Origin: Agromyces ramosus | GTDB taxonomy: Bacteria; Actinomycetota; Actinomycetes; Actinomycetales; Microbacteriaceae | NCBI RefSeq assembly: GCF_004216665.1 | Contig: NZ_SGWY01000003.1 | Location: forward strand, 62,001-126,000 | Length of the DNA stretch: 64,000 nt | Direction: 5' to 3' | Shown here: one piece after another, positions 1-9,567 of the stretch | Position numbering within the stretch: position 1 is the stretch's first letter | Layout: each line of letters starts with the position of its first letter | Program-made: the position numbers and the translations under genes | Notes under the pieces: model-generated | Database searches by the model: none | What the model was told of the DNA's origin: nothing | Seen by the model: the letters and a program-made list of their open reading frames with translations, nothing else

Positions 1-1
1 G

Positions 2-637
2 CTCGCGCGGCTGCGCGGACGTCGCCCGCGCGGCGAGGCGTCGGGCGCGGGTGCGCCGCGGCGCGGCTCGGGCCAGCGGTCGGGCGCCGCGACATCCGGT
101 GCCCCGAAGCGCGGCCAGTCGGCTCGATCCCGGGTCTCGGCCGCCGACCTCGCCGCCACCGCGGTCGCCGACGACGACACGTCGACGGCGGACACCGCCG
201 ATGCGCTCACGCCGGGCGCCACGGTGATCGCGCCGGTCCGGCGCGCCGTGGTGCTCGCCGAGGAGAACAAGATCCGCCAGGTCATCACGAACCTGATGGC
301 GAACGCGATCCGGTTCACGTCGGACGACAGCCCGATCGACATCCGCGTGTCGATCGACGACCCGTCCGAGCGGGCCATGATCGAGGTCGTCGACCACGGC
401 GAGGGCATTCCGCCCCAGATCCGAGAGAAGATCTTCCAGCGCTTCTGGCGCGCCGACACCTCGCGCACGCGCGAGACGGGGGGCTCCGGACTCGGCCTCG
501 CGATCGTCTCGTCGATCGTCGCGGCCCACAACGGCGTCGTGGACGTCGTGGAGACGCCCGGAGGCGGAGCCACCTTCCGCGTCTCCCTGCCGCTCGCCGG
601 ATCGGCCGCCGCGCCGCAGCGCGTCATGCAGGGCTGA
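2..637 (+). CDS. Sensor histidine kinase, C-terminal part (5' end outside window)
   Basis: The frame is open from base 2, so the gene starts upstream of the window. What remains is the ATP-binding catalytic domain of a two-component sensor kinase: N box around NKIRQVITNLMANAIRF, G1 box DHGEGIP, F box FQRFWRAD and G2 box GGSGLGLAIV. The first ~75 visible residues are a basic, Ala/Gly/Arg-rich stretch lying just before the N box, which is an unusual linker between the (unseen) dimerisation domain and the catalytic domain. The partner regulator would lie upstream and the signal cannot be inferred. Alternative internal GTG start at 224 is unlikely because it would cut into the domain. Confidence 0.85.
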   Translation, partial: LARLRGRRPRGEASGAGAPRRGSGQRSGAATSGAPKRGQSARSRVSAADLAATAVADDDTSTADTADALTPGATVIAPVRRAVVLAEENKIRQVITNLMANAIRFTSDDSPIDIRVSIDDPSERAMIEVVDHGEGIPPQIREKIFQRFWRADTSRTRETGGSGLGLAIVSSIVAAHNGVVDVVETPGGGATFRVSLPLAGSAAAPQRVMQG

Positions 638-765
638 CCCACCCACCGCGACTCGTCCTCACCAGCGGGCGCCGGGGGAACGCCGTGCGCCGTGCGAGCG
701 CGAACGCGGGGTCGGCGACCGGTGGAGCCGTATCGTGACCCTCGTATCGAGCGAAGGGACCTCAC

Positions 766-1056
766 ATGACCACCTACCACGTCGACGCCGCGCAGGTGTC
801 CGCCGCCACCCAGACCGTGCAGGGCACGATCGGCCGCATCCAGGCCGAGGTCGCGTCCCTGCTCGGGCAGCTCACCGGGCTCCAGTCGTCGTGGTCGGGT
901 CACGCCGCCACGGCGTTCCAGGGTGCCGTGGCCGACTGGCGCGCGACGCAACTGCACGTCGAGCAGAGCCTCGCCCAGCTCAACCACGCGCTCGGCATCG
1001 CCGCGACGCAGTACGCCGAGGCCGAGCAGGCCAATGCGCGGCTCTTCCTGCGCTGA
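766..1056 (+). CDS. WXG100 family (ESAT-6-like) secreted protein
   Basis: This 96-residue protein is all-helical in character, with the WXG turn (WSG) near the middle separating two amphipathic helices. Near the C-terminus is YAEAE, matching the YxxxD/E export signal of type VII secretion substrates. A Shine-Dalgarno (GAAGGGA) precedes the ATG. Such proteins form dimers and are exported by EccC-type ATPases. No type VII machinery gene is visible in this window, so the exporter must be elsewhere. It stands alone, followed by the IS remnant. The family assignment is firm; the function of this member is unknown. Confidence 0.88.
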   Translation: MTTYHVDAAQVSAATQTVQGTIGRIQAEVASLLGQLTGLQSSWSGHAATAFQGAVADWRATQLHVEQSLAQLNHALGIAATQYAEAEQANARLFLR

Positions 1057-1167
1057 TGTGGTGCCCAGTGACGCTGGTTGAGCTGCGACCTGTCGAGAGA
1101 CGGGTGAGGACCTCCCGGTCGGGAGTGGAGCTGTCTCGTTCCCGGACTCGAGACCAGCGAGGTCTTC

Positions 1168-1345
1168 GTGACCCACGCTGATGCTGCGTTGACACTCCGC
1201 CAACGGCTCCGGCTCCCGCAGGAAGTCGTCGACCACGAGTGGACGATGGCCGCAGCCGCGAGCGACTTCCCGGGTGTCGTGGCGAACCGCGGAACGCTGG
1301 GCGCGTCGCTACGTCGAGATGGGCGAGGCAGGCATCAGGCGGCCG
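1168..1345 (+). pseudogene. IS481-type transposase N-terminal remnant (frameshifted, truncated)
   Basis: Starting at GTG 1168 the frame reads MTHADAALTLRQRLRL then a WTMAAAA helix, the usual N-terminal helix-turn-helix of IS481-family transposases. At about 1268-1275 the reading continues one frame over as SWRTAERWARRYVEMGEAGI, the next conserved block, so a single-base insertion breaks the gene. Homology stops near 1340, before any DDE catalytic region, and the tail runs into the 3' end of the opposite-strand lipoprotein. The ~90 bp before the start resembles the leader of such elements, but I cannot define terminal repeats. It is a decayed fragment with no catalytic capacity. Confidence 0.75.
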
Positions 1346-2528
1346 CCGTCACCTGAGCCGCGACGATGGCGGCGATATCGGCCGCACTCGAGCGCGCGGA
1401 CTCGTAGTAGGCGATCGGCGGACCGTACTCGGGCTCGAGCTCCGGGACCGGATACACCGTGACCCGGATCCACGCACCTGCGACTCTGAGATCGATGTTG
1501 CACTCGGCCGCCGCGTCGACGCACCTCGCGATGGCGTCTCCGTCCGCCACGCCGGGGACGGCGACCGGTGTTCCGCCCGCGGCGATCCATGCGTCGTGGT
1601 ACCGGTCGTACGCCCAGGCGCCCGACGGGAGGATCCCGATCTGCCCGATCGCGGCGTCGCTGTCCGACATTCCGAGCGAGCAGCGCTGCGCGCCGGTCTG
1701 CGTGGTCGCGTACCAGTACTGCCCGACATGCGGCCCGTCCCAGTGCGGTCCGACGCTGAGCTCGGGGATCCCCGTGGTCGCCGCGATCGCGTCGGTCGGC
1801 GTCAGGACGTCGCAGGCGGCCTCGCCGATCGTGCTCGGTTTCGAGGGCGCCCACCTCTCGTGCGGCTCCATCGTGCCCACCCTCGCGACCAACGGGTCGA
1901 TGACGGACCGGAATCCGGCGAGCAGGTCGATGGTGGGCGTCCCTGACTGCACCGCGATCCCATCGACGGTGAGCTCCACCCACGTCTGCCCGATCACGCC
2001 GAACAACTCGCAGTAGCCGCCGTCCATCCCATCGGCCGGACCGAGGCATCTCGGACCCTGGACGTGTTCGCCATAGGTCGGATCCGCGATCTGGTAGAGG
2101 TCGACGTAGGCGATGGCATCGTCGATGCCCTCGGGGAGGATGCTGAGCCTCACGCTCTGGCCGTCGATGTCGGGGCCGGTGAACGGATCGACCTGCAGCC
2201 CGTTCGTCCAGGTGCACGCCAGCGCGCCGAGCTGCTCCCCCGCGGCGCGGTCGGGCGTGAGGCGATCGGCCGGGGTCGCGACCGCCAGCGGGCTCGCGAC
2301 CAGGCCCATGAAGTCCTGCAGCGCGGCGCTATCGAGGATGTCGTCGCACGTGGCGTCGATCCGCGGTGCAGGGCCGGGATCGACGACGGGTGCGGTAGTC
2401 GGCGCGATCGTCGTCTCGGGCGGCTGCGTCGGCTCGGGCGGCGCGGCCACGCATCCCCCCAGCGCCATCGCGAGGGTCACGAAGAGGGCTGCGGTCCAGA
2501 GCGGCTGCGACGATCGATGGCGCGACAT
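1335..2528 (-). CDS. Putative lipoprotein of unknown function
   Basis: The chosen start (MSRHRSS) gives a signal peptide ending in lipobox LGGC, followed by a Pro/Thr-rich spacer (PPEPTQPPETTIAPTTAP) and a ~350-residue extracellular part. That part appears to hold two related halves, each with a Cys pair (CDDIL...CTW and CDVL...CSL), of the kind seen in actinobacterial DUF3558-like surface lipoproteins; this match is only suggestive. Longer upstream starts exist but would put ~28 basic residues before the signal peptide. The 3' end overlaps the IS remnant, so the C-terminus may have been altered by that insertion. No function is assigned. Confidence 0.7.
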   Translation of the reverse strand: MSRHRSSQPLWTAALFVTLAMALGGCVAAPPEPTQPPETTIAPTTAPVVDPGPAPRIDATCDDILDSAALQDFMGLVASPLAVATPADRLTPDRAAGEQLGALACTWTNGLQVDPFTGPDIDGQSVRLSILPEGIDDAIAYVDLYQIADPTYGEHVQGPRCLGPADGMDGGYCELFGVIGQTWVELTVDGIAVQSGTPTIDLLAGFRSVIDPLVARVGTMEPHERWAPSKPSTIGEAACDVLTPTDAIAATTGIPELSVGPHWDGPHVGQYWYATTQTGAQRCSLGMSDSDAAIGQIGILPSGAWAYDRYHDAWIAAGGTPVAVPGVADGDAIARCVDAAAECNIDLRVAGAWIRVTVYPVPELEPEYGPPIAYYESARSSAADIAAIVAAQVTAAA

Positions 2529-2613
2529 GCGCTCACGATAGCGGCGCGAGCCGGGGTGGAGGATTCCCTCCGGATAACGGTTTCGGCACGGATCGGGCGC
2601 CGGCCCGGACACG

Positions 2614-2647
2614 ACGATGGGCGCCTCCCGAAGGAGACGCCCATCGT
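2614..2647 (-). terminator. Hairpin downstream of groEL
   Basis: A strong inverted repeat (ACGATGGGCG, one mismatch, then CTCC; loop CGAA) lies 36 bases past the groEL stop codon. There is no clear T-run, as is common in high-GC actinobacteria. It probably ends the groEL transcript before the lipoprotein gene. Confidence 0.7.
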
Positions 2648-2683
2648 GTGATCCGCTGGCCGCAGGGGCCGGATCGAGTCGGA

Positions 2684-4373
<1,690 letters not shown>

Positions 4374-4381
4374 AGACGATT

Positions 4382-4408
4382 CTGGCACTCGACCGTCACG
4401 AGTGCAAG
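4382..4408 (-). promoter_or_regulatory. CIRCE element 2, degenerate
   Basis: CTGGCACTC, nine bases, GAGTGCAAG: the inner GCACTC/GAGTGC arms and the 9-base spacing are intact while the outer TTA/TAA positions have drifted. It lies 8 bases beyond the first CIRCE, giving a paired operator for groEL. Confidence 0.75.
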
Positions 4409-4509
4409 CGAGCACGGATGCCGCGGCCGACCGTTCCGCCCGTGTTCGCCGAGCGCGTGACGAAGGTCGGCACCGTCGCGCGGCGGCACGCGGCGGCATC
4501 CGCCCGGGT

Positions 4510-5568
4510 TCATGGCGCGAACGAGGCCGACCCCTCGTTCGGCACGAGCTCAACCCAGGTGCTGCCGGGCGCCAGGCGGAGTCGGCTGCCGTCGTCGGCC
4601 GTGAGCTCGACTGGAGAGCCGGCGTCGGCCTTCGACCAGGTGCCGTGCGCCGTCCGGCCGCCGACGGAGACCCAGGCCTCGCCGGCGCCGGCCAGTACGG
4701 TGAGCGGCACCTCCTCGTACGGCCATTCGACGGCGACGCGCAGCGTGACCACGTTCGTCGCCCGCACCCGATCCCCCGACGCCTCGAGGTCGGGGAGGCC
4801 GTCCTGCGATCGCAGCCATGCGTACGTCATCGGGTCCCACTCCCACGACGGGTGACTCGACTCCGAGAACACGAGCTCGATCCGGGACGTCGGCACCGCC
4901 GAGAGCGCCGGCGCCGCGAGCGGGTCCGCCGTGCCGTACGCGAACTGCACGGGCGGCGGGGGCAGCCCGGCGTTGCGAGCGATGGCCGCGGCGGCCGCCA
5001 GGACGAGGTCGTGCGGACCCGGCCGGTCGTCCGCGCGCTCGAAGAGGGTGCCGTCGTCCTCGTCGCCCACGAGGTTCACGAGCGGCGTCGCGTGCATGAG
5101 ATCCACGAAGTACTGCTGGCCGCCCGAGTAGGCGATCACGCCGCCGAACGGGCCGGCGATGTCGGGGTCCATGGGCCGCACCGAACGCACCGGTCCGACG
5201 ACGTCGGGGACATCCGAATGCCAGACGGCGAGATAGCGCGTGAGGCCGCCCTCCACCAGCTCCTCGAAGACGATGTCGGCGCGGTTCAGCGCGATCTGCG
5301 GCCGTGCGTCCCAGTGATTGTCGATCTTCACGGCGATCGACGGATGCCGGAGCGCGTCCGCCTCCGCCGGGGTGCCGCGCAACGGCGCGAACGCGATCGC
5401 GATCGGCGCCTCCGGGCCTGCCGGGCGCGGCGTGGAGGTCGGCGTCGGCGTGCCGACGACGAGGTCGACGGAAGCCGCGTCGCACCCGCTCAGCAGCAGT
5501 GCCGATGCCGCGATCGCGACCAGCGGCACGCCCCTCCACCCCAGAACCGGCCGGGACCGCCCTGCCAT
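4510..5568 (-). CDS. DUF3048 (YerB-like) lipoprotein
   Basis: The 352-residue protein has a signal peptide with lipobox LLSGC (Cys29) and a Thr/Pro-rich spacer, then the YerB-type DUF3048 fold: PSIAVKIDNHWDARPQ near residue 75, FEELVEGGLTRYLAVWHS, the arginine-containing VGPVRSVRPMD, and a C-terminal domain with TYAWLRSQDG. It is predicted to sit on the outer face of the membrane. The family is widespread in Gram-positives with no settled biochemical role. It is transcribed alone on this strand, upstream of groEL. Confidence 0.85.
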   Translation of the reverse strand: MAGRSRPVLGWRGVPLVAIAASALLLSGCDAASVDLVVGTPTPTSTPRPAGPEAPIAIAFAPLRGTPAEADALRHPSIAVKIDNHWDARPQIALNRADIVFEELVEGGLTRYLAVWHSDVPDVVGPVRSVRPMDPDIAGPFGGVIAYSGGQQYFVDLMHATPLVNLVGDEDDGTLFERADDRPGPHDLVLAAAAAIARNAGLPPPPVQFAYGTADPLAAPALSAVPTSRIELVFSESSHPSWEWDPMTYAWLRSQDGLPDLEASGDRVRATNVVTLRVAVEWPYEEVPLTVLAGAGEAWVSVGGRTAHGTWSKADAGSPVELTADDGSRLRLAPGSTWVELVPNEGSASFAP

Positions 5569-5640
5569 GGCGCCATGCTAGCCACTTCCGAGTACCCAGG
5601 GGGTCCGGCGCACCGCGCGGGGGCCGGGACCGCACCCCCA

Positions 5641-5770
5641 GTACCGGGCACACGCGTACCGGGCGCACGCCATACCGGACACACCCGGGCACACGCGTAA
5701 TGCCACACGCGTACCGGGGCGCACGCGACATCCGGTGCACACGACACCCGGCACCCACGACGCACGCGGC
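5641..5770. repeat. Degenerate tandem repeat, unit GTACCGGGCACACGC
   Basis: Two adjacent 15-base copies (5641-5655 and 5656-5670) differ at one base. They are followed to about 5770 by decaying copies of the same ACCGG...CACACGC theme with variable spacing. The tract lies in the 258-bp space between the DUF3048 gene and the cold-shock gene and has no convincing coding frame. Confidence 0.7.
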
Positions 5771-5785
5771 GACCCGGATGCACGA

Positions 5786-5813
5786 ACGCGCCGCCGGCTG
5801 ACCGGCGGCGCGT
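5786..5813 (-). terminator. Hairpin downstream of the cold-shock gene
   Basis: A perfect 12-bp stem (ACGCGCCGCCGG, loop CTGA) lies 13 bases past the stop codon of the cold-shock gene. No T-run follows. Confidence 0.75.
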
Positions 5814-5826
5814 CCGAGCTCGTGAC

Positions 5827-6027
5827 CTATGCCGGGCGGACGGCCTCGGCCTGCGGCCCCTTGGAACCCGTGCCGACCTCGAAGACGACCTGCTGGCCCT
5901 CCTCGAGCACCTTGTACCCCGCCATGTCGATGGCGGAGTAGTGGACGAAGACGTCCTGGCCCCCGTCGACGGTGATGAACCCGTAGCCCTTTTCAGCGTT
6001 GAACCACTTGACGGTTCCGTTCGCCAT
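5827..6027 (-). CDS. cspA: Cold-shock protein (CspA family)
   Basis: The 66-residue single cold-shock domain protein reads [18 protein letters not shown], with RNP1 (KGYGFI) and RNP2 (VFVHYSAI) both intact. It binds single-stranded RNA and DNA as an RNA chaperone. The length is typical for the family. The upstream 200 bp before the divergent edge is gene-free and may carry a long structured 5' leader, as cspA genes often do, but I cannot assign a specific thermosensor fold. A hairpin follows, so it is monocistronic. Confidence 0.96.
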   Translation of the reverse strand: MANGTVKWFNAEKGYGFITVDGGQDVFVHYSAIDMAGYKVLEEGQQVVFEVGTGSKGPQAEAVRPA

Positions 6028-6236
6028 GCGTTGCTCCCATGTTGCCGTGTGTGTCGATCAGCACGTGCCTGTCGCCTGTACCGGGCCCCCTCGTATCGTG
6101 CTGACAGGGCACCGCTGGCGGCACCGGACGTTCACACGGGATAGAGCGACCAATTCCAGATCCTAACGACGTGACGACGGGGCACAAGGGGCCCGGCGCA
6201 AGGAAATGTCGCAGAATGGCAACGATTCGGTGGAGA

Positions 6237-6782
6237 TCAGCCGCCAGTGGCGGCCGCGTAGTCGGAACCGACCACGAGCACGAGCGGAGTGCCGATCTGG
6301 GCGAACTGCTCCGACAGGCGCACGTCCGCCTCGGGGATCGCCCCGGCGACGCCCCGGGCCGCTCCCTCGAGGTCGGGCGTCGCGTAGTAGACGACCGTCT
6401 CGGTGAGGTCGTTCTCGCTCGCGTTGGCCGTCGTGCCCACAGGGATGCCCGCTGCCGTGAGCGCCTCGCCGGCCCTCGCGGCCAGGCCCGAGGTGGTCGT
6501 CCCGTTCAGCACCGTCACCGGGATGTCGGGCGCGACGGTCGGTGCGGCCGCGGCCACCGGCGAGGGGGTCGGCGTGTTCACGGGCGGCTCGCCGAAGTTC
6601 AGCCGGTCGTTGAACACCACCACGGCGCCGATCCCCACCGCGACGAGCACCACGGTCGCCAGGGCGGCCCATCCGAACGCCACCCAGCCGGCGCCGCGGC
6701 GCGCGGGCGCGCGATGGGCGCCGACTCGTTCGATGCCGTGAGGGATGGAGTCGAATCGATCGCGGGGGAACTTCTGCGCCAT
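6237..6782 (-). CDS. LytR C-terminal domain membrane protein
   Basis: From ATG 6782 (MAQKFPRDRF) the 181-residue protein has a short basic cytoplasmic N-terminus, one membrane helix (GWVAFGWAALATVVLVAVGI), a Pro/Thr spacer, then a ~95-residue LytR_C domain (PVTVLNGTTTSGLAARAG...). LytR_C is the accessory domain of LytR-CpsA-Psr wall-polymer ligases, here without the catalytic part. It lies 28 bases after the DUF3263 gene on the same strand and probably shares its transcript. A more upstream frame overlaps that gene and is rejected. The precise role is unknown; wall-related is an inference. Confidence 0.8.
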   Translation of the reverse strand: MAQKFPRDRFDSIPHGIERVGAHRAPARRGAGWVAFGWAALATVVLVAVGIGAVVVFNDRLNFGEPPVNTPTPSPVAAAAPTVAPDIPVTVLNGTTTSGLAARAGEALTAAGIPVGTTANASENDLTETVVYYATPDLEGAARGVAGAIPEADVRLSEQFAQIGTPLVLVVGSDYAAATGG

Positions 6783-6810
6783 GGGTCCAGTCGTCGGGTC
6801 GGGGCCGCGC

Positions 6811-7110
6811 TCAGTCGAGCGGTCGGCCGATCGAGAGCGAGCGACGCGCCCGCGTCGCCGCGCGCGCCTCGCGCATCCGCTGCAGGCGCTTGACCAGCAT
6901 GGGGTCGTGCCGAAGCGCTGCGGGCGAATCGATGAGGTCACCGAGGATCCGATAGTAACGGGCGGCCGAGATCCCGAACTCCTCTCGGATGGCCTCCGCC
7001 TTGAGCCCCGCGTGCTGCCACGCGCGGCCCTCGAAGGCGAGGACGCGCACGGCGCGGTCGTCGAGGCCCGGCTCGCCGTCGTCGCGGGAGGGCACTCGCT
7101 CGGCGCTCAT
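6811..7110 (-). CDS. DUF3263 protein, small HTH-like
   Basis: This 99-residue actinobacterial protein starts at MSAERVPSRDD. The core (LAFEGRAWQHAGLKAEAIREEFGISAARYYRILGDLID) has the spacing of a helix-turn-helix, as in DUF3263 proteins, with a basic C-terminal tail (RMREARAATRARR). It may bind DNA, but no target is known. It precedes the LytR_C gene with a 28-base gap, the pairing commonly seen in actinobacteria. The earlier start at 7149 is possible but lacks a better ribosome site. Confidence 0.8.
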   Translation of the reverse strand: MSAERVPSRDDGEPGLDDRAVRVLAFEGRAWQHAGLKAEAIREEFGISAARYYRILGDLIDSPAALRHDPMLVKRLQRMREARAATRARRSLSIGRPLD

Positions 7111-7310
7111 GCGTCCTCCTGTCGGGCGGCCGGACGCCACCTGCAGCACATCCTAGGGAACCGAGCCCGTGAGGGCGCCGAGCGGCGCGGCGTGTGACGT
7201 GCCCGACCCCCGGAACACGGGGCGCCCGTCGCGCGTTGCACCGGGTGCGGGGAGACCTGCGAGCATGGTGGTGGCCCGCCGTCATGGCACCCGATCGGAA
7301 GGAGCGCCCT

Positions 7311-7712
7311 ATGGCGTATCGCGTGAACAAGAGCGACGAGCAGTGGCGCGCGGAGCTCGACGCCGACCGGTTCGCGGTGCTTCGCGAGGCGGCGACGGAG
7401 CGGCCCTGGACCGGAGAGCTCCTCGACGAGGAGCGCGCCGGCGTCTACGCCTGCGCCGCGTGCGGTGCCGAGCTGTTCAAGAGCGGCACGAAGTTCGACT
7501 CCGGGTGCGGATGGCCGAGCTTCTACGAGTCCGTGCGTCCCGACGCCGTGGAGCTCATCGAGGACACCACGCTCGGCATGGTGCGCACCGAGGTCCGGTG
7601 TGCGAACTGCGGCTCGCACCTCGGCCACGTGTTCCCCGACGGGTTCGGCACGCCGACGGGCGACCGCTACTGCATGAACTCGATCGCCCTCGACTTCACC
7701 GCGGAGCCCTGA
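7311..7712 (+). CDS. msrB: Peptide-methionine (R)-S-oxide reductase
   Basis: The 133-residue enzyme reduces the R-epimer of methionine sulfoxide in proteins using thioredoxin. It shows both zinc-binding pairs (CAAC and CANC), the substrate block GCGWPSFYE, and the catalytic cysteine in RYCMNSIAL. The ATG is preceded by AAGGAGC at good spacing, which favours it over frames extending upstream. The next gene starts 3 bases after its stop, so the two are co-translated. Length and motifs are complete. Confidence 0.96.
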   Translation: MAYRVNKSDEQWRAELDADRFAVLREAATERPWTGELLDEERAGVYACAACGAELFKSGTKFDSGCGWPSFYESVRPDAVELIEDTTLGMVRTEVRCANCGSHLGHVFPDGFGTPTGDRYCMNSIALDFTAEP

Positions 7713-7715
7713 GGC

Positions 7716-8270
7716 GTGGCGTCCGCGCTCGACGCGGCCCTCGCGAGGCGCTCCGCGTCGAAGGTGACGGATGCCGCTCCCGATGACGCCGTCCTCCTCG
7801 AGCTGCTCGAGGGCGCCTCCCGCGTCGCCGACCACGCCTCGCTCCGACCGTGGCGGGTGATCGCCCTGCGCGGCGCCGCACGGGAGCGACTCGGCGAGGC
7901 GCTCGCCGCGGCCGCCGGCGCGGAGGGCGAGGCGGCGGCCAAGCTCGCGGGCAAGCCCCTGCGCGCGCCGCTGCTCCTGGCGGTCGTGGCGGTGGTCGCA
8001 CCTGAGCACCCCAAGGTCCCCGAGTGGGAGCAGGAGGCGTCGGCCGCCGGCGTGGCGCACCTCATGAGCCTGCTGCTCGACGACGCCGGCTGGGGCGTCA
8101 TGTGGCGCACCGGGCCGTTCACGCGGCATCCGCTCGTCGCCGCCGTGCACGGCCTCGCACCCGACGAGCGACTGCTCGGCTGGCTGTACGTCGGCGGCCT
8201 CCCTGGTGGCCGGCGGGCCGAGCGCCGCACCGACCACGTCGCGGCGAGCCGGCTGACCACGCTCTTCTGA
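7716..8270 (+). CDS. Nitroreductase family protein
   Basis: The 184-residue protein matches small nitroreductase-fold flavoenzymes of the YdjA type: an N-terminal RRSASKVTD segment (usual RRS FMN-phosphate contact), a SLRPWRVIALRG strand, AGVAHLMSLLLDDAGWG helix, and a closing LLGWLYVGG segment. It would bind FMN and use NAD(P)H; the substrate is unknown. The GTG start sits 3 bases after msrB, suggesting one transcript and a shared redox or stress role. The C-terminus after GGLPGGRR is short but near family norm. Confidence 0.82.
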   Translation: MASALDAALARRSASKVTDAAPDDAVLLELLEGASRVADHASLRPWRVIALRGAARERLGEALAAAAGAEGEAAAKLAGKPLRAPLLLAVVAVVAPEHPKVPEWEQEASAAGVAHLMSLLLDDAGWGVMWRTGPFTRHPLVAAVHGLAPDERLLGWLYVGGLPGGRRAERRTDHVAASRLTTLF

Positions 8271-8321
8271 GGCGGCGCGCGGCCGGCGCGGGCTTCGCGC
8301 CATGCTCCGGCGCTCGGGCTG

Positions 8322-9407
8322 CTACTCGCCAGCGGGGGGTGCGGACCCGGTGATGCGCGGCACCGACCCCGTGTGCGGCGCCGGCGGAGCCGCGTGCCGC
8401 CGCCGGGTCCACCCCACGCTGGCGATCACCACCGCGACGAGCGCCAGCACGGTGCCGCCGATCGTCGCCACGTCGACCGGTCGGTCGGCGGTCGGCAGCA
8501 GCAGGTCGAGCGAGAGGGCGGCGGTGAGCTGGCCCGCGACGCCGCAGAGGGCGAGCACGAGCACGCCGACGACGCGCACGAGGACCGCCTGTCCCGCGAT
8601 GAAGATGCAGCCGATCGCGCCGCCCGCGTAGAGCCACCACTCGGTCGGCATGGCCGAGGGCCAGCCCGCGGATGCCGCGTGCACGAGCATCACCACCACG
8701 AGCGCCGTCGAGCCCACCGCGAAGTTCAGCACCGTCGCCGTCAGCGCGCTCTCGGCGGCGCTGCGGACACGGCCGTTCACGGCCTGCTGCCACGCGGCGC
8801 CGAGACCCGCGACGAACGGCAGGACCATGAGGAGGATCGGCACGTCGTGCGCCACCTGCGCCGACACGGCCCACCCGATCGCGGCGAGCGCAAGCAGCGC
8901 CCCGATCACGCGGGACGGCGTGAGCGGCCGCCGCCCGCCGGGGCCGAGGCCCACGAGGTCGAAGACGATGCCGCCCAGCGTCTGGCCCGCCACGATCGCC
9001 ACCGTGAAGAGCGCCACGCCGACGACGCCCGCCGACAGCCCCTGCGTGATCACGAACCACGCGCCGGCGAGCCCGCCGAGCACCATCCACCACGCGAGGC
9101 GGCGCTCGCGCAGCGCCGTGGCCACCCGCCCCAGTCCACGACGGCCGGGCCGCCACGCGGCGAGCACGACGAGGAGGATCACGAGCCCGCTGCCGAACGA
9201 GATCGCGGCGGCCGTGTACGGGTCGTCGATGGCATGGGCGAGCTGCCCGTTGATCCGGGACTGCAGTGCGGTGAGCGCACCGCACGCGAGGGCGAAGGCG
9301 ATGGCCAGCCACATCGGCATGCGGCTGCGGTCGGCGTGGGCATGGCGGTGCGGGTGCTCGGACGGAGCGGCCGGTGCCGCGGCATCCGTGCGGGGATTCT
9401 CGGTCAA
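8322..9407 (-). CDS. DMT-superfamily transporter (YdcZ/DUF606 type)
   Basis: The protein has about ten hydrophobic segments in two similar halves, beginning MWLAIAFALACGALTALQSRINGQLA and repeating with WWLYAGGAIGCIFIAGQAVLV, as in YdcZ-type drug/metabolite transporters. The cytoplasmic N-terminus is His-rich (EHPHRHAHADRS), possibly metal-binding. The TTG start at 9407 lies one base from the tRNA-Thr 3' end with no Shine-Dalgarno, so ATG at 9320 (MPMWLAI, 333 residues) is equally plausible and would drop the His-rich tail. The substrate is unknown. Confidence 0.82.
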   Translation of the reverse strand: MTENPRTDAAAPAAPSEHPHRHAHADRSRMPMWLAIAFALACGALTALQSRINGQLAHAIDDPYTAAAISFGSGLVILLVVLAAWRPGRRGLGRVATALRERRLAWWMVLGGLAGAWFVITQGLSAGVVGVALFTVAIVAGQTLGGIVFDLVGLGPGGRRPLTPSRVIGALLALAAIGWAVSAQVAHDVPILLMVLPFVAGLGAAWQQAVNGRVRSAAESALTATVLNFAVGSTALVVVMLVHAASAGWPSAMPTEWWLYAGGAIGCIFIAGQAVLVRVVGVLVLALCGVAGQLTAALSLDLLLPTADRPVDVATIGGTVLALVAVVIASVGWTRRRHAAPPAPHTGSVPRITGSAPPAGE

Positions 9408-9408
9408 G

Positions 9409-9481
9409 AGCCGGCTGCGGGACTCGAACCCGCAACCACCGCTTTACAAGAGCGGTGCGCTACCAATTGCGCCAAGCCGGC
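9409..9481 (-). tRNA. tRNA-Thr (anticodon TGT)
   Basis: Reading the minus strand gives acceptor GCCGGCT pairing with AGCCGGC, D-loop containing TTGGTAG, anticodon arm CCGCT-CTTGTAA-AGCGG with anticodon TGT (codon ACA), and T arm GCGGG-TTCGAGT-CCCGC. The CCA end is not encoded. The DMT transporter gene follows almost immediately. Confidence 0.97.
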
Positions 9482-9515
9482 GTGAGGCGGAGCCTCCCCG
9501 ACATCCTACCGACAG

Positions 9516-9548
9516 CACGAAGGCCCGGCGGGGGGCCGGGCCTTCGTG
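9516..9548 (-). terminator. Terminator after the DsbA-like gene
   Basis: A perfect 14-bp stem (CACGAAGGCCCGGC) with loop GGGGG lies 20 bases after the DsbA-like stop codon and before tRNA-Thr, separating the two transcripts. Confidence 0.85.
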
Positions 9549-9567
9549 TGCGACGTCCCGGCGACCG

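Noticed and set aside
735-1181. 148-codon frame overlapping the WXG100 gene
   Set aside because: Arginine-rich shadow frame; the WXG100 protein in the other frame is clear.
5490-5801. Open frames across the tandem repeat
   Set aside because: They arise from the repeat and its GC-rich flank, with no family match.
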